Source: Reyranella humidisoli
GTDB lineage: Bacteria; Pseudomonadota; Alphaproteobacteria; Reyranellales; Reyranellaceae
Length of the DNA stretch: 64,000 nt
Assembly (NCBI RefSeq): GCF_019039055.1
Contig: NZ_JAHOPB010000001.1
Coordinates: 1,674,001-1,738,000, forward strand
Direction: 5' to 3'
The position numbers and the translations under genes are program-made. Below are positions 16,016-24,580 of this stretch, piece by piece; positions within the stretch are counted from its first letter, which is position 1, and the number at the start of each line of letters is the position of its first letter. The notes beneath the pieces are model-generated. The model saw nothing but the letters and a program-made list of their open reading frames with translations, was not told the origin of the DNA and did no database searches.

Positions 16016-16453
16016 ATGAAACGCAAAGTCAGCAAGGCATTCGTTCATCTCGGTGCTTCCAAAATCCATGGTCTCGGATGCTTCGCCGACATCGACATCA
16101 GGAAGGACGAACTGGTCCGCGTATGGGACGGCAAGGACAGCCGCTTTATTCCGCTGGCCAGGGCGCACGCCTCACCGCAGGTCCAGCTCATCAAGCGCTT
16201 CGGCATCCGCAGCGCCGGCGGCTACTGGGCGCCGCTCGACTTCCTGCGGATCTCGACCGGCTGGTACATGAACCACGCCGCCGATCCCAACATCGGCTCC
16301 GACGACGGCGACGTGACCTACTATGCGCTGCGCGACATCAAGGCCGGCGAGGAACTCGTCATGGACTACCGTCTCATGGATGCGCGGCACGACAATCTTA
16401 GTCGTGACGAGGTCGTGCCGGCGACGTCCCGGGCCAAGCGGCGCCGCAAGTAG
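16016..16453 (+). CDS. SET domain-containing protein
   Basis: A compact 145-residue SET protein. It shows the SET-N segment KIHGLGCFADIDI, the S-adenosylmethionine/pseudoknot motif YMNHAADPN (NHxxxPN class) and GEELVMDYR (ELxxDY). SET enzymes methylate lysines. Bacterial stand-alone versions are known but their targets are mostly undefined. The C-terminus is strongly basic (AKRRRK), which may help nucleic-acid or ribosome association; that is inference. It is a single gene with no obvious partner. Confidence 0.85.
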   Translation: MKRKVSKAFVHLGASKIHGLGCFADIDIRKDELVRVWDGKDSRFIPLARAHASPQVQLIKRFGIRSAGGYWAPLDFLRISTGWYMNHAADPNIGSDDGDVTYYALRDIKAGEELVMDYRLMDARHDNLSRDEVVPATSRAKRRRK

Positions 16454-16476
16454 ACATTCGCCAGATCGATCCGGCG

Positions 16477-16502
16477 GCAACCGAAGCTACTTCCGGGCCG
16501 TT
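16477..16502 (+). promoter_or_regulatory. Possible EcfG-like promoter, variant -35
   Basis: GCAAC (16477-16481), 17 bp spacer, CGTT (16499-16502). It differs from the alphaproteobacterial general-stress consensus GGAAC-N16/17-CGTT at one -35 base. It lies 31 bp before the small acidic protein gene at 16534. Weak evidence on its own. Confidence 0.3.
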
Positions 16503-16533
16503 CGCTTCCTTGTGCAGGAACAAGGAGAATGCC

Positions 16534-16713
16534 ATGGCCACCGATCCCGATCCCAAGCCGCGGGAACGAACCAACACCGATATCGAGCGTGACACCGGCA
16601 CCGGGGAGACGGTGCGACCGCGTGACAAGGACACCAGCCGCACTGTCGGCCCGGAGGACGAGGATCGCCGCGTGCGTCCCGGCGAACAGCGTCCGCCCGG
16701 GACGATGCCCTGA
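16534..16713 (+). CDS. Small highly charged hypothetical protein
   Basis: A 59-residue hydrophilic protein rich in Asp, Glu, Arg, Thr and Pro, with no hydrophobic core, and so probably intrinsically disordered. ATG at 16534 follows an AAGGAG box at a normal distance. No family is recognised. Composition resembles small stress-associated proteins of alphaproteobacteria, and a variant EcfG-like promoter lies upstream. Its function is unknown. Confidence 0.6.
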   Translation: MATDPDPKPRERTNTDIERDTGTGETVRPRDKDTSRTVGPEDEDRRVRPGEQRPPGTMP

Positions 16714-16744
16714 CGGCAGTGCCACGCGCCGGAGCTTCGTTGCT

Positions 16745-17071
16745 TTAGCGCTTGCGGACGAACTCGGCGCGCAGGACCAGGCCCTTGATGGTGTCGTGGC
16801 GGCAGTCGATCTCCTGGGCATCGCCTGTAAGACGGATGGTCTTGATGACCGTGCCGCGTTGCAGCGTCTGGTTGGCGCCCTTTACCTTGAGATCCTTGAC
16901 CAGGATGACGCTGTCGCCGTCGGCCAACAGGTTGCCGACCGAGTCGCGCACCTCCACGCCTCGCGCAGCCTCCTCGGCCGCCGCCTTCTTCGCGGCTGCT
17001 TCTGCGGCGGGCATCCACTCGCCGCTGGCTTCGTCGTAGACATAGTCGTCGTCGGTGTCGGCCATCTGCAC
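16745..17071 (-). CDS. PhnA/YjdM-domain protein lacking the zinc ribbon
   Basis: A 108-residue protein whose C-terminal two-thirds matches the PhnA (YjdM) domain: VRDSVGNLLADGDSVILVKD, KVKGANQTLQRGT and EIDCRHD are characteristic. The N-terminal cysteine zinc ribbon of E. coli PhnA is replaced by an acidic, Ala-rich helical stretch. Despite the old 'alkylphosphonate utilization' label, the role of the family is not established. The GTG start at 17071 has an AGGAG box at 5 bp; an ATG two codons later is possible. Confidence 0.8.
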   Translation of the reverse strand: MQMADTDDDYVYDEASGEWMPAAEAAAKKAAAEEAARGVEVRDSVGNLLADGDSVILVKDLKVKGANQTLQRGTVIKTIRLTGDAQEIDCRHDTIKGLVLRAEFVRKR

Positions 17072-17209
17072 TTCGGCTCCTGCAAGCGAGCGAGCGCTCT
17101 ACAGGCCGGGCGCAACCGTCGCAACCCGGCGCATCGTCTCCCCCTGAGACATCCGGGACGCGTTACAGGCTCGGAGGGAGGCGATCGGCGTCTCCCGTTG
17201 CGCAGTTCC

Positions 17210-17581
17210 CTAAAGGGACTGTTTCAGGATCCAGTCTCGTGCCGGACCCGCTTGCTGGAAGACGCGCATCGGGCGGTTCGCGGCCGCCAGCACGCCGAGT
17301 ATGCGAGCCACCATGGCGATCTTGTCCTCGGATACGACGACGGCCAGCGGACCGACCGGTCGGGTGTGATGCGCTGACCTCATGCGAACTCCCACCGCCA
17401 GGATGTTGTCGGCCCCCATACTGGTATCGGCGCTGCTTCCGTCGAACAGCTTGCGGTAGGCATACAGTTTGGCGTTGTCGATCACGTCCAGATAGGCCTC
17501 GAACTCCGGCCGGGTGACGTCGCCCTCGGCGACAACGGTCATGAGCTGATGTTTCGAATGTATGGTCCAGTGAACCGGCAT
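17210..17581 (-). CDS. Hypothetical protein, STAS/SpoIIAA-like size and fold style
   Basis: A 123-residue cytoplasmic protein that begins MPVHWTIHSKHQLMTVVAEG. The alternating strand/helix pattern (VVAEGDVTRPEFEAYLDVID, then LAVVVSEDKIAMVARILGVL) recalls small STAS-like proteins common in rhizobia and relatives, but I do not recognise a defined family with certainty. ATG at 17581 is taken; an in-frame TTG lies three codons upstream. It is divergent from a TetR-type regulator that may control it. Confidence 0.6.
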   Translation of the reverse strand: MPVHWTIHSKHQLMTVVAEGDVTRPEFEAYLDVIDNAKLYAYRKLFDGSSADTSMGADNILAVGVRMRSAHHTRPVGPLAVVVSEDKIAMVARILGVLAAANRPMRVFQQAGPARDWILKQSL

Positions 17582-17699
17582 GGAGCCCAACTCTGCCAGC
17601 GACCCTGCTCAAGTGCCAGAGATGCGAAAGGAGGGGGTGACGCTGCCGGGCGGCAGGCCTATTGCTGAGATCGTTCATCGTTCGTGGGAGCGCCAACCA

Positions 17700-18347
17700 G
17701 TGACCTCGCATGAGGCTTTCCCGTCGGGTCCAGCCGCCTCGCTGTCCGAGCCGATCCGTTTCGATGGAAGGCGCCTGCGCAGCGAGCGCACCCGGCATCT
17801 GATCATCGAGGCCTATGTGATGCTCCTCCAGGAGCATGGGCGCATGCCGACTGCGGCGGAAATCGCGGCGCGGGCCGGCTATTCGGTTCGCTCGATTTTC
17901 GAGCGTTTCACCGACCTGGAGGCTCTCAGCCTCGCCACCGCCGACTACGCCATCGCGCTGGGGCAGGCCGAGGCCGAGCCCCGGGATGTCGGCGGCGATC
18001 GGGCCGCGCGCATTCGTTCGCATGTGCATACCCGTGCCCAGGCCTGCGCGAAGTGGCTTCCCTTGTGGCGGATCCTCACGGCCAAGCCGGTGGAAGAGCA
18101 GTTGCCCGATATCCGGGCGCGCGTGCTGGCTGTGCGCCGGGCCAACGTCGAGCGGCTGGAACTGATGTACCGGCCCGAACTCACCGCCCTGGATCCCAAG
18201 GCCCGGGAGACCCTTGTGCTTGCCCTGGCGACCCTCACCAGTTTCGAGAGTTGGGGAGCCCTGAGAGACGACTTCGGCTTGCCGTGGGACTCTGCCCTGG
18301 ACGTCTGGGCGTCGGCCATCGATCGGATGCTGCCGTCGATTTCCTGA
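17700..18347 (+). CDS. TetR/AcrR family transcriptional regulator (paralogue 1)
   Basis: About 215 residues. The DNA-binding helix-turn-helix is in RSERTRHLIIEAYVMLLQEH, then PTAAEIAARAGYSVRSIFER, followed by an all-helical ligand-binding domain ending with SAIDRMLPS. GTG at 17700 has a GGGAG box 9 bp upstream. In-frame starts exist at 17580, 17622 and 17637, but the first overlaps the divergent gene, so the start is uncertain. It is clearly paralogous to the regulator at 22565-23218. No effector is known. Confidence 0.82.
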   Translation: MTSHEAFPSGPAASLSEPIRFDGRRLRSERTRHLIIEAYVMLLQEHGRMPTAAEIAARAGYSVRSIFERFTDLEALSLATADYAIALGQAEAEPRDVGGDRAARIRSHVHTRAQACAKWLPLWRILTAKPVEEQLPDIRARVLAVRRANVERLELMYRPELTALDPKARETLVLALATLTSFESWGALRDDFGLPWDSALDVWASAIDRMLPSIS

Positions 18348-18359
18348 AGACGCGGCTGT

Positions 18360-19829
18360 TCAGGCCTCCAGCGCCGCCAGATAGGCTTCCGCGCGCGCCG
18401 TATCCTGCGGTCCTCCGGTGAATCCCACATATCCATCGGGCCGGATGAGGCGCAGCGTCTTGGCATCGATGGGGTCGCACGCCGGCCCCATCGTCACGAG
18501 GTTGGGAAACTTCGCGGCAAGTCCGGCCACCGGATCAGGAAGGCCGAGCGCCGTGAAACGGCACCCGCCGGGTCCCTCGGCCAGCCGGTGCGGCCAGCGT
18601 TCGCCCGCTTTGGGACCGTTGGCGACCGGGCCGCTCGCGGCCGTGAGGGGACTGTCGGGATAGCCGATGTCCATCTCGCCGAGTTGGTCCGCAACCTTGT
18701 GCTGGATCTGAGGGAAACCGGCGGCGAAGCGCAGGACGGTGTTCCGGATATCCTGCAGCAGCGGATTGCGCAGTGTCGCCAGCTCGGTCAGCCGACCCGC
18801 ATTCTTCAGGACGAGATCGCCGACGGCTGAGCGCTCGCGCGAGTAGCTGTCCAGGAGTGCGGGCTTCGCCGCGCCTTCGATCACCAGTGCCAGCTTCCAG
18901 GCGAGATTGAAGGCGTCCTGCATGCCCGTGTTCATGCCTTGGCCGCCGGCCGGGCTGTGAATGTGGGCGGCGTCGCCCGCAAGGAATACGCGACCCCTGG
19001 AGTATTCCTTCACCTTGCGCTCGTTGATGCGGAAGGCGGCGAGCCAGACCGGATCGGTCATTGCGATGGCAGGCGAGCCGCGATGCGCCATCAACGCGTT
19101 GATTTCCCCGAGCGTCGGATCGGGATGGAGTTCGCCGTCTGCGGCGGGACCCAGGTCGGCGATCACCCTCCAGCGATCCCCGACGATGGGAAAGAAGGCG
19201 AGTATGCCGTCGCGGTGCCAGAAGATGTGCAGGTGATCCTGGCGATCGAGGCCTGTGACGTGGCCGTCGGCCAGCGCCCAATGGGATTGCAAGGTCGAGC
19301 CTTCGAAGGCGAGGCCAAGTCCGTGACGAACCGCCGAATGCGCGCCATCGCAGCCCACGAGCCAATCGGCCTGAATCGTCTCGCTGTCGCCGCTGGCCCC
19401 TGTGAGGACCGCTTCCACCGAATCGCCCCTGTCCGTGAAGCCGCTCAGGCCGACGGTACGCTCGACCGTCACCCCTGCCGCCGCCAGCCGCTCCTCGAGG
19501 ATGCGCTCGGTCTCGCTCTGGGGGATCATCAGCGCGTAGGCGAACCGGCTGTCGATCAGGTCGAACGCAATCCGGGCAACGATCTGCTTGCCGGTTGATA
19601 TCTGCGCGCCGTGCGCCTGAAGGCCGGCCGACAGGAACCCCTGGACGTAACCGGCCGCGTCGAACAGTTCGAGCGTCCGGCTCCACAGGACGAGCGCCTT
19701 GGATTTGTCGGTTCGCTGGGCCGCCTTGTCGACGATGCGCACGGGAATGCCATGGCGAACCAGTTCGTTGGCGAGGGTGAGGCCAACGGGACCTGCACCC
19801 GAGATGAGCACCTTCGGATTGCCGGGCAT
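18360..19829 (-). CDS. FAD-dependent aromatic-ring monooxygenase (PheA/TfdB/UbiH type)
   Basis: A 489-residue class A flavoprotein hydroxylase. It has the N-terminal dinucleotide motif [16 protein letters not shown], the DG-type segment [15 protein letters not shown] and the FAD-ribityl motif [20 protein letters not shown]. Such enzymes use NAD(P)H and O2 to hydroxylate phenolic or polyketide substrates; the substrate is not predictable. A short C-terminal thioredoxin-like extension (about 390-489) is typical. A GGGGAGA box precedes ATG 19829. The 3' end is 12 bp from the convergent TetR gene, which might regulate it. Confidence 0.9.
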   Translation of the reverse strand: MPGNPKVLISGAGPVGLTLANELVRHGIPVRIVDKAAQRTDKSKALVLWSRTLELFDAAGYVQGFLSAGLQAHGAQISTGKQIVARIAFDLIDSRFAYALMIPQSETERILEERLAAAGVTVERTVGLSGFTDRGDSVEAVLTGASGDSETIQADWLVGCDGAHSAVRHGLGLAFEGSTLQSHWALADGHVTGLDRQDHLHIFWHRDGILAFFPIVGDRWRVIADLGPAADGELHPDPTLGEINALMAHRGSPAIAMTDPVWLAAFRINERKVKEYSRGRVFLAGDAAHIHSPAGGQGMNTGMQDAFNLAWKLALVIEGAAKPALLDSYSRERSAVGDLVLKNAGRLTELATLRNPLLQDIRNTVLRFAAGFPQIQHKVADQLGEMDIGYPDSPLTAASGPVANGPKAGERWPHRLAEGPGGCRFTALGLPDPVAGLAAKFPNLVTMGPACDPIDAKTLRLIRPDGYVGFTGGPQDTARAEAYLAALEA

Positions 19830-20036
19830 GCGACATTCTCCCCTCTCAGTGTCGCCTGGAGCTTAGCGGGAGCCGGATTCAGGACCAATCGGTCCTTGCA
19901 AATGCCCTGGCAAAAGGCCATATCCAGCGCGTCGATAGACGGACGATTGATTTGGTCCGCGTTTCCGGCCTTGCCGGCAAACCCGCTCCACGAACACTTG
20001 ATCCCGAAAACCAGTGCGAATTCGACGGCCGGCTGC

Positions 20037-20061
20037 GCGTCCCTTTGTTTTTGCGGGACGC
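20037..20061 (+). promoter_or_regulatory. Hairpin in the cold-shock gene leader
   Basis: GCGTCCC (20037-20043) and GGGACGC (20055-20061) pair around an 11-nt T-rich loop, 40 bp before the cspA-type ATG. Leaders of cold-shock genes commonly fold in a temperature-dependent way; this may be part of such a structure. Whether it is transcribed depends on the unknown start site. Confidence 0.35.
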
Positions 20062-20101
20062 CGCGCGGGTAAGCATATCTAAAGTAGTGAAAGGGTTACC
20101 C

Positions 20102-20314
20102 ATGGCTACGGGAACCGTGAAGTGGTTCAATATTCAGAAGGGCTTCGGCTTCATCCAGCCGGACAACGGCGGTGCCGATGCCTTCGTGCACATCAGCGCC
20201 GTCGAGCGCGCGGGCCTGGGCTCGCTGAACGAAGGTCAGAAGGTCGAGTATGAACTCGTCGCCGACCGTCGCAGCGGCAAGATGGCCGCAGACAATCTGA
20301 AGACTGCCGGCTGA
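20102..20314 (+). CDS. CspA-family cold-shock protein
   Basis: A 70-residue single cold-shock domain that binds single-stranded RNA/DNA and acts as an RNA chaperone. Both RNA-binding motifs are present: KGFGFIQP (RNP1) and DAFVHIS (RNP2). ATG at 20102 begins [10 protein letters not shown], the standard N-terminus; upstream in-frame sequence is leader. A strong intrinsic terminator follows at 20363-20395. An in-frame AAAGGG box precedes the start. Confidence 0.95.
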   Translation: MATGTVKWFNIQKGFGFIQPDNGGADAFVHISAVERAGLGSLNEGQKVEYELVADRRSGKMAADNLKTAG

Positions 20315-20362
20315 TGAGCCGGCTGCCGCTTGCGGCAGCCACGCTCCAGCGAAGCAAAAAGG

Positions 20363-20395
20363 CCCCGCACCCTTTGGGTGCGGGGTTTTTCTTTT
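20363..20395 (+). terminator. Rho-independent terminator of the cold-shock gene
   Basis: CCCCGCACCC (20363-20372), a TTT loop and GGGTGCGGGG (20376-20385) form a perfect 10-bp GC-rich stem, followed directly by TTTTTCTTTT. It lies 48 bp after the cold-shock stop and is the clearest intrinsic terminator in the window. Confidence 0.95.
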
Positions 20396-20526
20396 CCCCG
20401 GCCTCTACGGTCGCGGCGCTGCCTCGAAGGTCCACCGCCAACGCACGCTCCCTGCACGCATTCCCGACGGGGAATCGCGCCTCAAGCCCCCTCGATGTCG
20501 ACGGACCTGAACCTTGGGAGGCCCCG

Positions 20527-20742
20527 ATGGGCAAGAAATCCAGCAAGCGCACGGAATACGTGCTGTTCAACGTCACTTACGAAGACGGCAGCCAGCGCTC
20601 CAACCGCCGCGTGCCGCTCGATGCCCTCGAAGGGCTCGAAAAGGACCTGCCGGCGCGCGACATCATCGCGGAGCAGGATCGCGAGGTTGCCGAGAAATCA
20701 GGCAAGCCGGCGCTCGCCATCAAGACGCTGGTGCGCGCCTGA
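20527..20742 (+). CDS. Hypothetical protein (71 aa)
   Basis: A small cytoplasmic, charged protein starting MGKKSSKRTEYVLFNVTYED. The predicted pattern is an N-terminal beta hairpin followed by a helix (DALEGLEKDLPARDIIAEQD). The GGGAGG box 6 bp before ATG supports translation. No family is recognised. It lies after the cold-shock terminator, so it must have its own promoter, and converges with the HAD hydrolase gene, 4 bp away. Confidence 0.7.
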   Translation: MGKKSSKRTEYVLFNVTYEDGSQRSNRRVPLDALEGLEKDLPARDIIAEQDREVAEKSGKPALAIKTLVRA

Positions 20743-20746
20743 TCGT

Positions 20747-21418
20747 TCAGGCGAGGATCGAGCGCGCCGCCTCGGCGACATCCCTCACTTCGGTGAAGGG
20801 ATACCATTGCGGGTCGGCCGTCTCGGCCCGGCGGTTCACCCAGTAGGCGCGGATGCCGAGCGCCCTGCACACCGCCATGTCGAGCGGCTGGCTGGCCGCC
20901 ACATGCACGGTGTCGGCCGGCGTCACGCAGAGCACGGCATGGGCGTGGTGGAACAGCCGCGGGTCCGGCTTGTAGGCGCGCGCCTGCTGCGCGGTGATCA
21001 CCGCGTCGAGCGCGAGGCCGAGGCCGGGCAGGCTGCCGGCGATCAGGTCGTCGTCGGTGTTCGAGATCGCCGCGAGCCGCCAACCGCCCGCGCGCAAGGC
21101 TGCGAGGGCGGCCGGAACGTCAGGATGCACCGGCAGTCGTGACAAACCTGCGATCAGGCCTTCGACATCCTCATCGCGTATCGCAAGCCCGCCATGGTCC
21201 AGCGCAAACCTCAGGCTCTGGCGCAGCACGTCGCGATAGGGTCGCCATGGCGGCGTGTCGCGCAGCCGGCGGCCTTCGGCGTGGAAGGCATGGATCAGCG
21301 GCGCGAGATCCATCCCGGGCTTGCCATGTCGCGCAACGATCGCGCGAAAGCCCTTTTCGACACCTTCGTGCCATTGCACCAGCGTGCCGTAGAAATCGAA
21401 GGTGACCGTCCGCGTCAT
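20747..21418 (-). CDS. HAD-superfamily hydrolase, haloacid dehalogenase type II-like
   Basis: A 223-residue HAD hydrolase. Motif I is VTFDFYGTLVQW (nucleophile Asp in DFYGT), motif II is AISNTDDDL, and motif III/IV are KPDPRLF followed by TVHVAAS. The closest style is haloacid dehalogenase/phosphatase of the type II group, acting on small organic acids or phosphates. Its ATG overlaps the TGA of the upstream glutathione transferase gene (ATGA), so they form an operon. Confidence 0.88.
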   Translation of the reverse strand: MTRTVTFDFYGTLVQWHEGVEKGFRAIVARHGKPGMDLAPLIHAFHAEGRRLRDTPPWRPYRDVLRQSLRFALDHGGLAIRDEDVEGLIAGLSRLPVHPDVPAALAALRAGGWRLAAISNTDDDLIAGSLPGLGLALDAVITAQQARAYKPDPRLFHHAHAVLCVTPADTVHVAASQPLDMAVCRALGIRAYWVNRRAETADPQWYPFTEVRDVAEAARSILA

Positions 21419-22143
21419 GCCGTGAACGGTCCGATCTTCGCCGTGGCGAAGGCCGGACGCGCCTGGATCGCGGCCCACCATTCGGCGACGCGAGGATGCC
21501 GCGCCGCCGTGATCTCCTCCGGCGCGATCTCCTCGTCGATGCGCTTGATGAAGGGCACCGCGCCGATGTCGGCGAGCGAATAGTCGTCGCCTGCCAGCCA
21601 TCGGCTCTGGCGCAGCGTCTCCTCCATCCGGTCGACCAGGCCGACGGTCAGCTTGGTGCGCGCCTCCTGGCGCTCTTCATCGGTGTAGGGCCGGCGCGCT
21701 GTGCGCAGCCATGCTTCGCGCCGCTCCTTGCTGGGAACGTTCGCGAGCTTTTCGGCGAGTTCGGCGTCGGACCATTGCGAGGCGACCTTGGCCATCGAAT
21801 GCGCCCAGTTGAAGATGATCAGGTTGCCGATCAGACCGTCGACGTGGCGGATCCAGTTCCGCATCACGGCGCGATCGTAGGCGTCGGCCGGACGCAGCGG
21901 CGGCTTCGGCCAGGTTTCATCCACGAACTCGCAGATCGTGCCGCTCTCGTAGAGCGATCGGCCGTCCTCCAGGATCAGGAGCGGAATGACACCGTTTGGA
22001 TTGAGCTTCAGGAAGGATGGTGCATGGTGTTCCATCTTCGCGAGGTCGATCACCTTGCTCTCGAAGGGCAGGTTCTTCTCGGCCAGGCACAACCGAACCC
22101 GCCGCGACGCCGATGATCTCCAGCCGTGATAGAGCGTGAGCAT
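21415..22143 (-). CDS. Glutathione S-transferase family protein
   Basis: A 242-residue cytosolic GST. The thioredoxin-like N-terminal domain begins MLTLYHGWRSSASRRVRLCL and contains the glutathione gamma-Glu contact pair in SLYESGTICEFVD. The all-helical C-terminal domain follows from about residue 90. It would conjugate or dehalogenate electrophiles using glutathione. The operon partner is a HAD/haloacid-dehalogenase-like enzyme (ATGA overlap), which hints at a shared detoxification role, by inference. Confidence 0.9.
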   Translation of the reverse strand: MLTLYHGWRSSASRRVRLCLAEKNLPFESKVIDLAKMEHHAPSFLKLNPNGVIPLLILEDGRSLYESGTICEFVDETWPKPPLRPADAYDRAVMRNWIRHVDGLIGNLIIFNWAHSMAKVASQWSDAELAEKLANVPSKERREAWLRTARRPYTDEERQEARTKLTVGLVDRMEETLRQSRWLAGDDYSLADIGAVPFIKRIDEEIAPEEITAARHPRVAEWWAAIQARPAFATAKIGPFTA

Positions 22144-22267
22144 TTCCCGATCCCCAATGATGCGTAAGCCCGTTCAGCTTGCGGACCTGCCGATGGTGCC
22201 GCAAGACAGGAAGGGCGGCACGATGCCACGCCGGCAACAAGCAGCGCCGTATTTCGTTGAAGGCAGC

Positions 22268-22564
22268 ATGACCTACCTCCTGCCTTTTGTTTCTTTTTTC
22301 CTTCTGGCAACCTTCGTGTGCCTCGTCCTGCCCGGCCGGTCGATGGCGGAACCGACCTCCGCGGAGGCCGCGCGCTGCGAGCAGCTCATCGACTATTACG
22401 ACCGCTACGGCGCGGGTCGCAGCCCCCATTCCGATGGCCGGCGCAACATGACCCGCATCGCCGCCAGCATCGATTGCGAGCGCGGCGATTTCGCGCGCGG
22501 CATTGCCGAGATGGAGGCGCTGCTGCTGGCGAGGAAGTTCACGATCCCGCCTGCCGGGAATTGA
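22268..22564 (+). CDS. Small secreted hypothetical protein
   Basis: A 98-residue protein with a strong signal peptide (MTYLLPFVSFFLLATFVCLV, then cleavage after SMA). The mature part, about 75 residues, has two cysteines that could pair. ATG at 22268 fits the signal peptide; an in-frame ATG at 22223 has a better ribosome-binding site but would bury the signal, so the start is uncertain. No family is recognised. It ends next to the convergent TetR gene. Confidence 0.6.
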   Translation: MTYLLPFVSFFLLATFVCLVLPGRSMAEPTSAEAARCEQLIDYYDRYGAGRSPHSDGRRNMTRIAASIDCERGDFARGIAEMEALLLARKFTIPPAGN

Positions 22565-23218
22565 TCAGCGAGGCCCCGGCGTCGGCGGCAGCAGCCTGTC
22601 GATCGCCGTGATCCAGGCGTCGATGGCGTCCGCGACGGAGAGGCCATGGCGCTCGCGCATGCGCCCCCAGCTCTCGAAGTCGGTAACCTGTTCGAGCGCG
22701 ATCAGGATTTTCCTGCGGTCAGCTTCCGGAAGGGGGGCGAGTTCCGCGCGGTACATCAGGGCGAGCCGCGCCCATACCGCGTCGCGCATGAGGCCGATCC
22801 GGGTCTTCAGGAACTCCGATTCGTTCTGATTGTGCAGGAGCACCCGCCAGAGCGGCAGCCAGCGCTCGCAGACTCCGGCGCGGGTCTCCACCTGGGCTCG
22901 CAGGCGCTGCTCGCGGGTGCCGTCGAGGTCGCGGATTGCAGCCTGGGCGAGACCTTCGGCAAAGGCATAGTCGGCGGCGGCCAGGCTGAGCGCCAGCAGG
23001 TCGTCGAAACGCTCGAAGACCGAGCGCACCGAATAGCCGGCGCGTTTGGCGATCTGGGCCGCTGTCGGGATTTCGGGACTGTCGCGCAGCAGTTCAAGAT
23101 AAGCCTCGATAATGAGCTGCTTGGTCCGCTCGCTGCGCAGAGCCCGGCCGTCTATGCGGCGCGGTTTGGGCAAGCCTCCCGGCGACGTCGCCCGTGTCGT
23201 CTTGTTGCCGTCCTGCAC
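22565..23218 (-). CDS. TetR/AcrR family transcriptional regulator (paralogue 2)
   Basis: 217 residues from a GTG start. The helix-turn-helix lies in RSERTKQLIIEAYLELLRDS, then PTAAQIAKRAGYSVRSVFER. A helical C-terminal domain ends AITAIDRLLPP-like, closely matching paralogue 1 at 17700-18347 along its whole length. It is divergent from a stress-promoter-driven small protein gene. The ligand is unknown. Confidence 0.85.
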   Translation of the reverse strand: MQDGNKTTRATSPGGLPKPRRIDGRALRSERTKQLIIEAYLELLRDSPEIPTAAQIAKRAGYSVRSVFERFDDLLALSLAAADYAFAEGLAQAAIRDLDGTREQRLRAQVETRAGVCERWLPLWRVLLHNQNESEFLKTRIGLMRDAVWARLALMYRAELAPLPEADRRKILIALEQVTDFESWGRMRERHGLSVADAIDAWITAIDRLLPPTPGPR

Positions 23219-23334
23219 CCTGTCTCCGGACCGGTTCCCACCGCACGAAGGCGATTGATGTTGCGAGTGTGACGGGTTTCGCGCCGCCCCGCCAGCCGTG
23301 ACGCACCCCGATCGAAGCCGATAGACCTCGCTCT

Positions 23335-23359
23335 GGAACGTCTCAAGAGGTCGCGCGTT
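23335..23359 (+). promoter_or_regulatory. EcfG-type general stress response promoter
   Basis: GGAAC (23335-23339), 16-bp spacer, CGTT (23356-23359) is an exact match to the alphaproteobacterial EcfG sigma-factor consensus. It lies only 8 bp upstream of the ATG of the small basic protein gene at 23368, so the transcript would be almost leaderless or start very near the ribosome-binding site. Confidence 0.6.
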
Positions 23360-23367
23360 GCAGGGAT

Positions 23368-23520
23368 ATGAGCAAGACCCCCGAACGCACGCCCAACGAC
23401 CGCCAGCATCAGGCGGCGTTGCGCGTTTCGACCAAGCAGATCGCCAAGGACGCCGTGCGCGGCGGGCCGAAATCCGTCAAGAAGGACAAGCGCCCGACCG
23501 GGCAGGGCCAGAAGGGCTAG
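23368..23520 (+). CDS. Small basic protein, probable general-stress protein
   Basis: A 50-residue very basic protein beginning [18 protein letters not shown] and ending RPTGQGQKG; it is rich in Lys, Arg, Gln and Gly and has no hydrophobic core. ATG 23368 has an AGGG box. A consensus EcfG promoter is immediately upstream, so induction under general stress is likely. No family is recognised; a nucleic-acid-associated or disordered protective role is conceivable. The D-lactate dehydrogenase gene starts 25 bp downstream and could share the transcript. Confidence 0.65.
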   Translation: MSKTPERTPNDRQHQAALRVSTKQIAKDAVRGGPKSVKKDKRPTGQGQKG

Positions 23521-23545
23521 GAGCCCGGCGCCCGCGGGCCGCGCG

Positions 23546-24550
23546 ATGCGCGTCGCTGTTTTCAGCACCAAGCCCTACGACCGGCATTTCCTGGACGCCG
23601 CCAACACGTCCGACTGTCACGAGCTGGCCTATCTCGAACCACGCCTGACACGCGAGACCGCGGCCCTGGCCGATGGTGCAACGGCGGTCTGTGCCTTTGT
23701 GAACGACGCGCTGCCGGTCGACGTCCTCCGGGCACTCGCAGGGTGGGGCATTCGCCTTGTGGCGCTGCGGTGTACGGGCTTCAACAATGTCGACCTCGTC
23801 GCGGCCCGGAAGCTCGGGATCACCGTCGCCCGGGTACCCGAATACTCACCGCACGCCGTCGCCGAGCATGCCGTCGCCCTCGTGCTGGCGCTCAACCGCA
23901 ACATCCATCGCGCCTATGCCCGCGTCCGCGAAGGCAACTTTGCGCTCGAGGGGTTTCTGGGCTTCGACATGACGGGCCGGACCGTCGGCGTCATCGGTAC
24001 CGGGCGCATCGGTGCCACCTTCGCCCGCATCCTCGCAGGCTTTGGCTGCACGATCCTCGCCGTCGATCCGGCACCCGACCCGGCCTGTATCGCGGCGGGC
24101 GTGCGCTACGTCGAGCTGTCCGACCTGCTGGCGTCCGCCGACATCGTGTCGCTCCATTGCCCTCTGACGCCCGCGACCCGCCACCTGATCGACCAAGCCG
24201 CGCTTGCCCGCATGCGCCGGGGCGCCATGCTGATCAATACGAGCCGCGGGGCGGTCATCGATACGCCGGCGGTGATCGCGGCGCTGAAGGCCGGCCACCT
24301 CGGTCATCTCGGCCTCGACGTCTACGAGGAGGAGGCTGACCTGTTCTTCGAGGATCTGTCCGACAAGGTGATCCAGGATGACGTCTTCGCCCGGCTTCTG
24401 TCCTTTCCCAACGTGCTCGTCACGGGGCACCAGGCGTTCTTCACCGCCGATGCCCTGCACGGCATCGCGGGCACCACGATCGCCAACATCACGGGCTTCG
24501 AGCGCGACGGCCGGGCCGTCCACGAGATTTCGGTCGAGAAGCTCGCCTGA
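23546..24550 (+). CDS. ldhA: D-lactate dehydrogenase (LdhA-type 2-hydroxyacid dehydrogenase)
   Basis: A 334-residue NAD-dependent dehydrogenase interconverting pyruvate and D-lactate. It has the Rossmann motif [17 protein letters not shown], substrate Arg in [10 protein letters not shown], the relay Glu region [18 protein letters not shown] (a pattern specific to fermentative LdhA) and catalytic His in VTGHQAFFT. Full length. It may be read from the stress promoter in front of the preceding small gene. Confidence 0.92.
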   Translation: MRVAVFSTKPYDRHFLDAANTSDCHELAYLEPRLTRETAALADGATAVCAFVNDALPVDVLRALAGWGIRLVALRCTGFNNVDLVAARKLGITVARVPEYSPHAVAEHAVALVLALNRNIHRAYARVREGNFALEGFLGFDMTGRTVGVIGTGRIGATFARILAGFGCTILAVDPAPDPACIAAGVRYVELSDLLASADIVSLHCPLTPATRHLIDQAALARMRRGAMLINTSRGAVIDTPAVIAALKAGHLGHLGLDVYEEEADLFFEDLSDKVIQDDVFARLLSFPNVLVTGHQAFFTADALHGIAGTTIANITGFERDGRAVHEISVEKLA

Positions 24551-24580
24551 CGCGGGCAAGCGCGACGGCGATGAGGCTGG

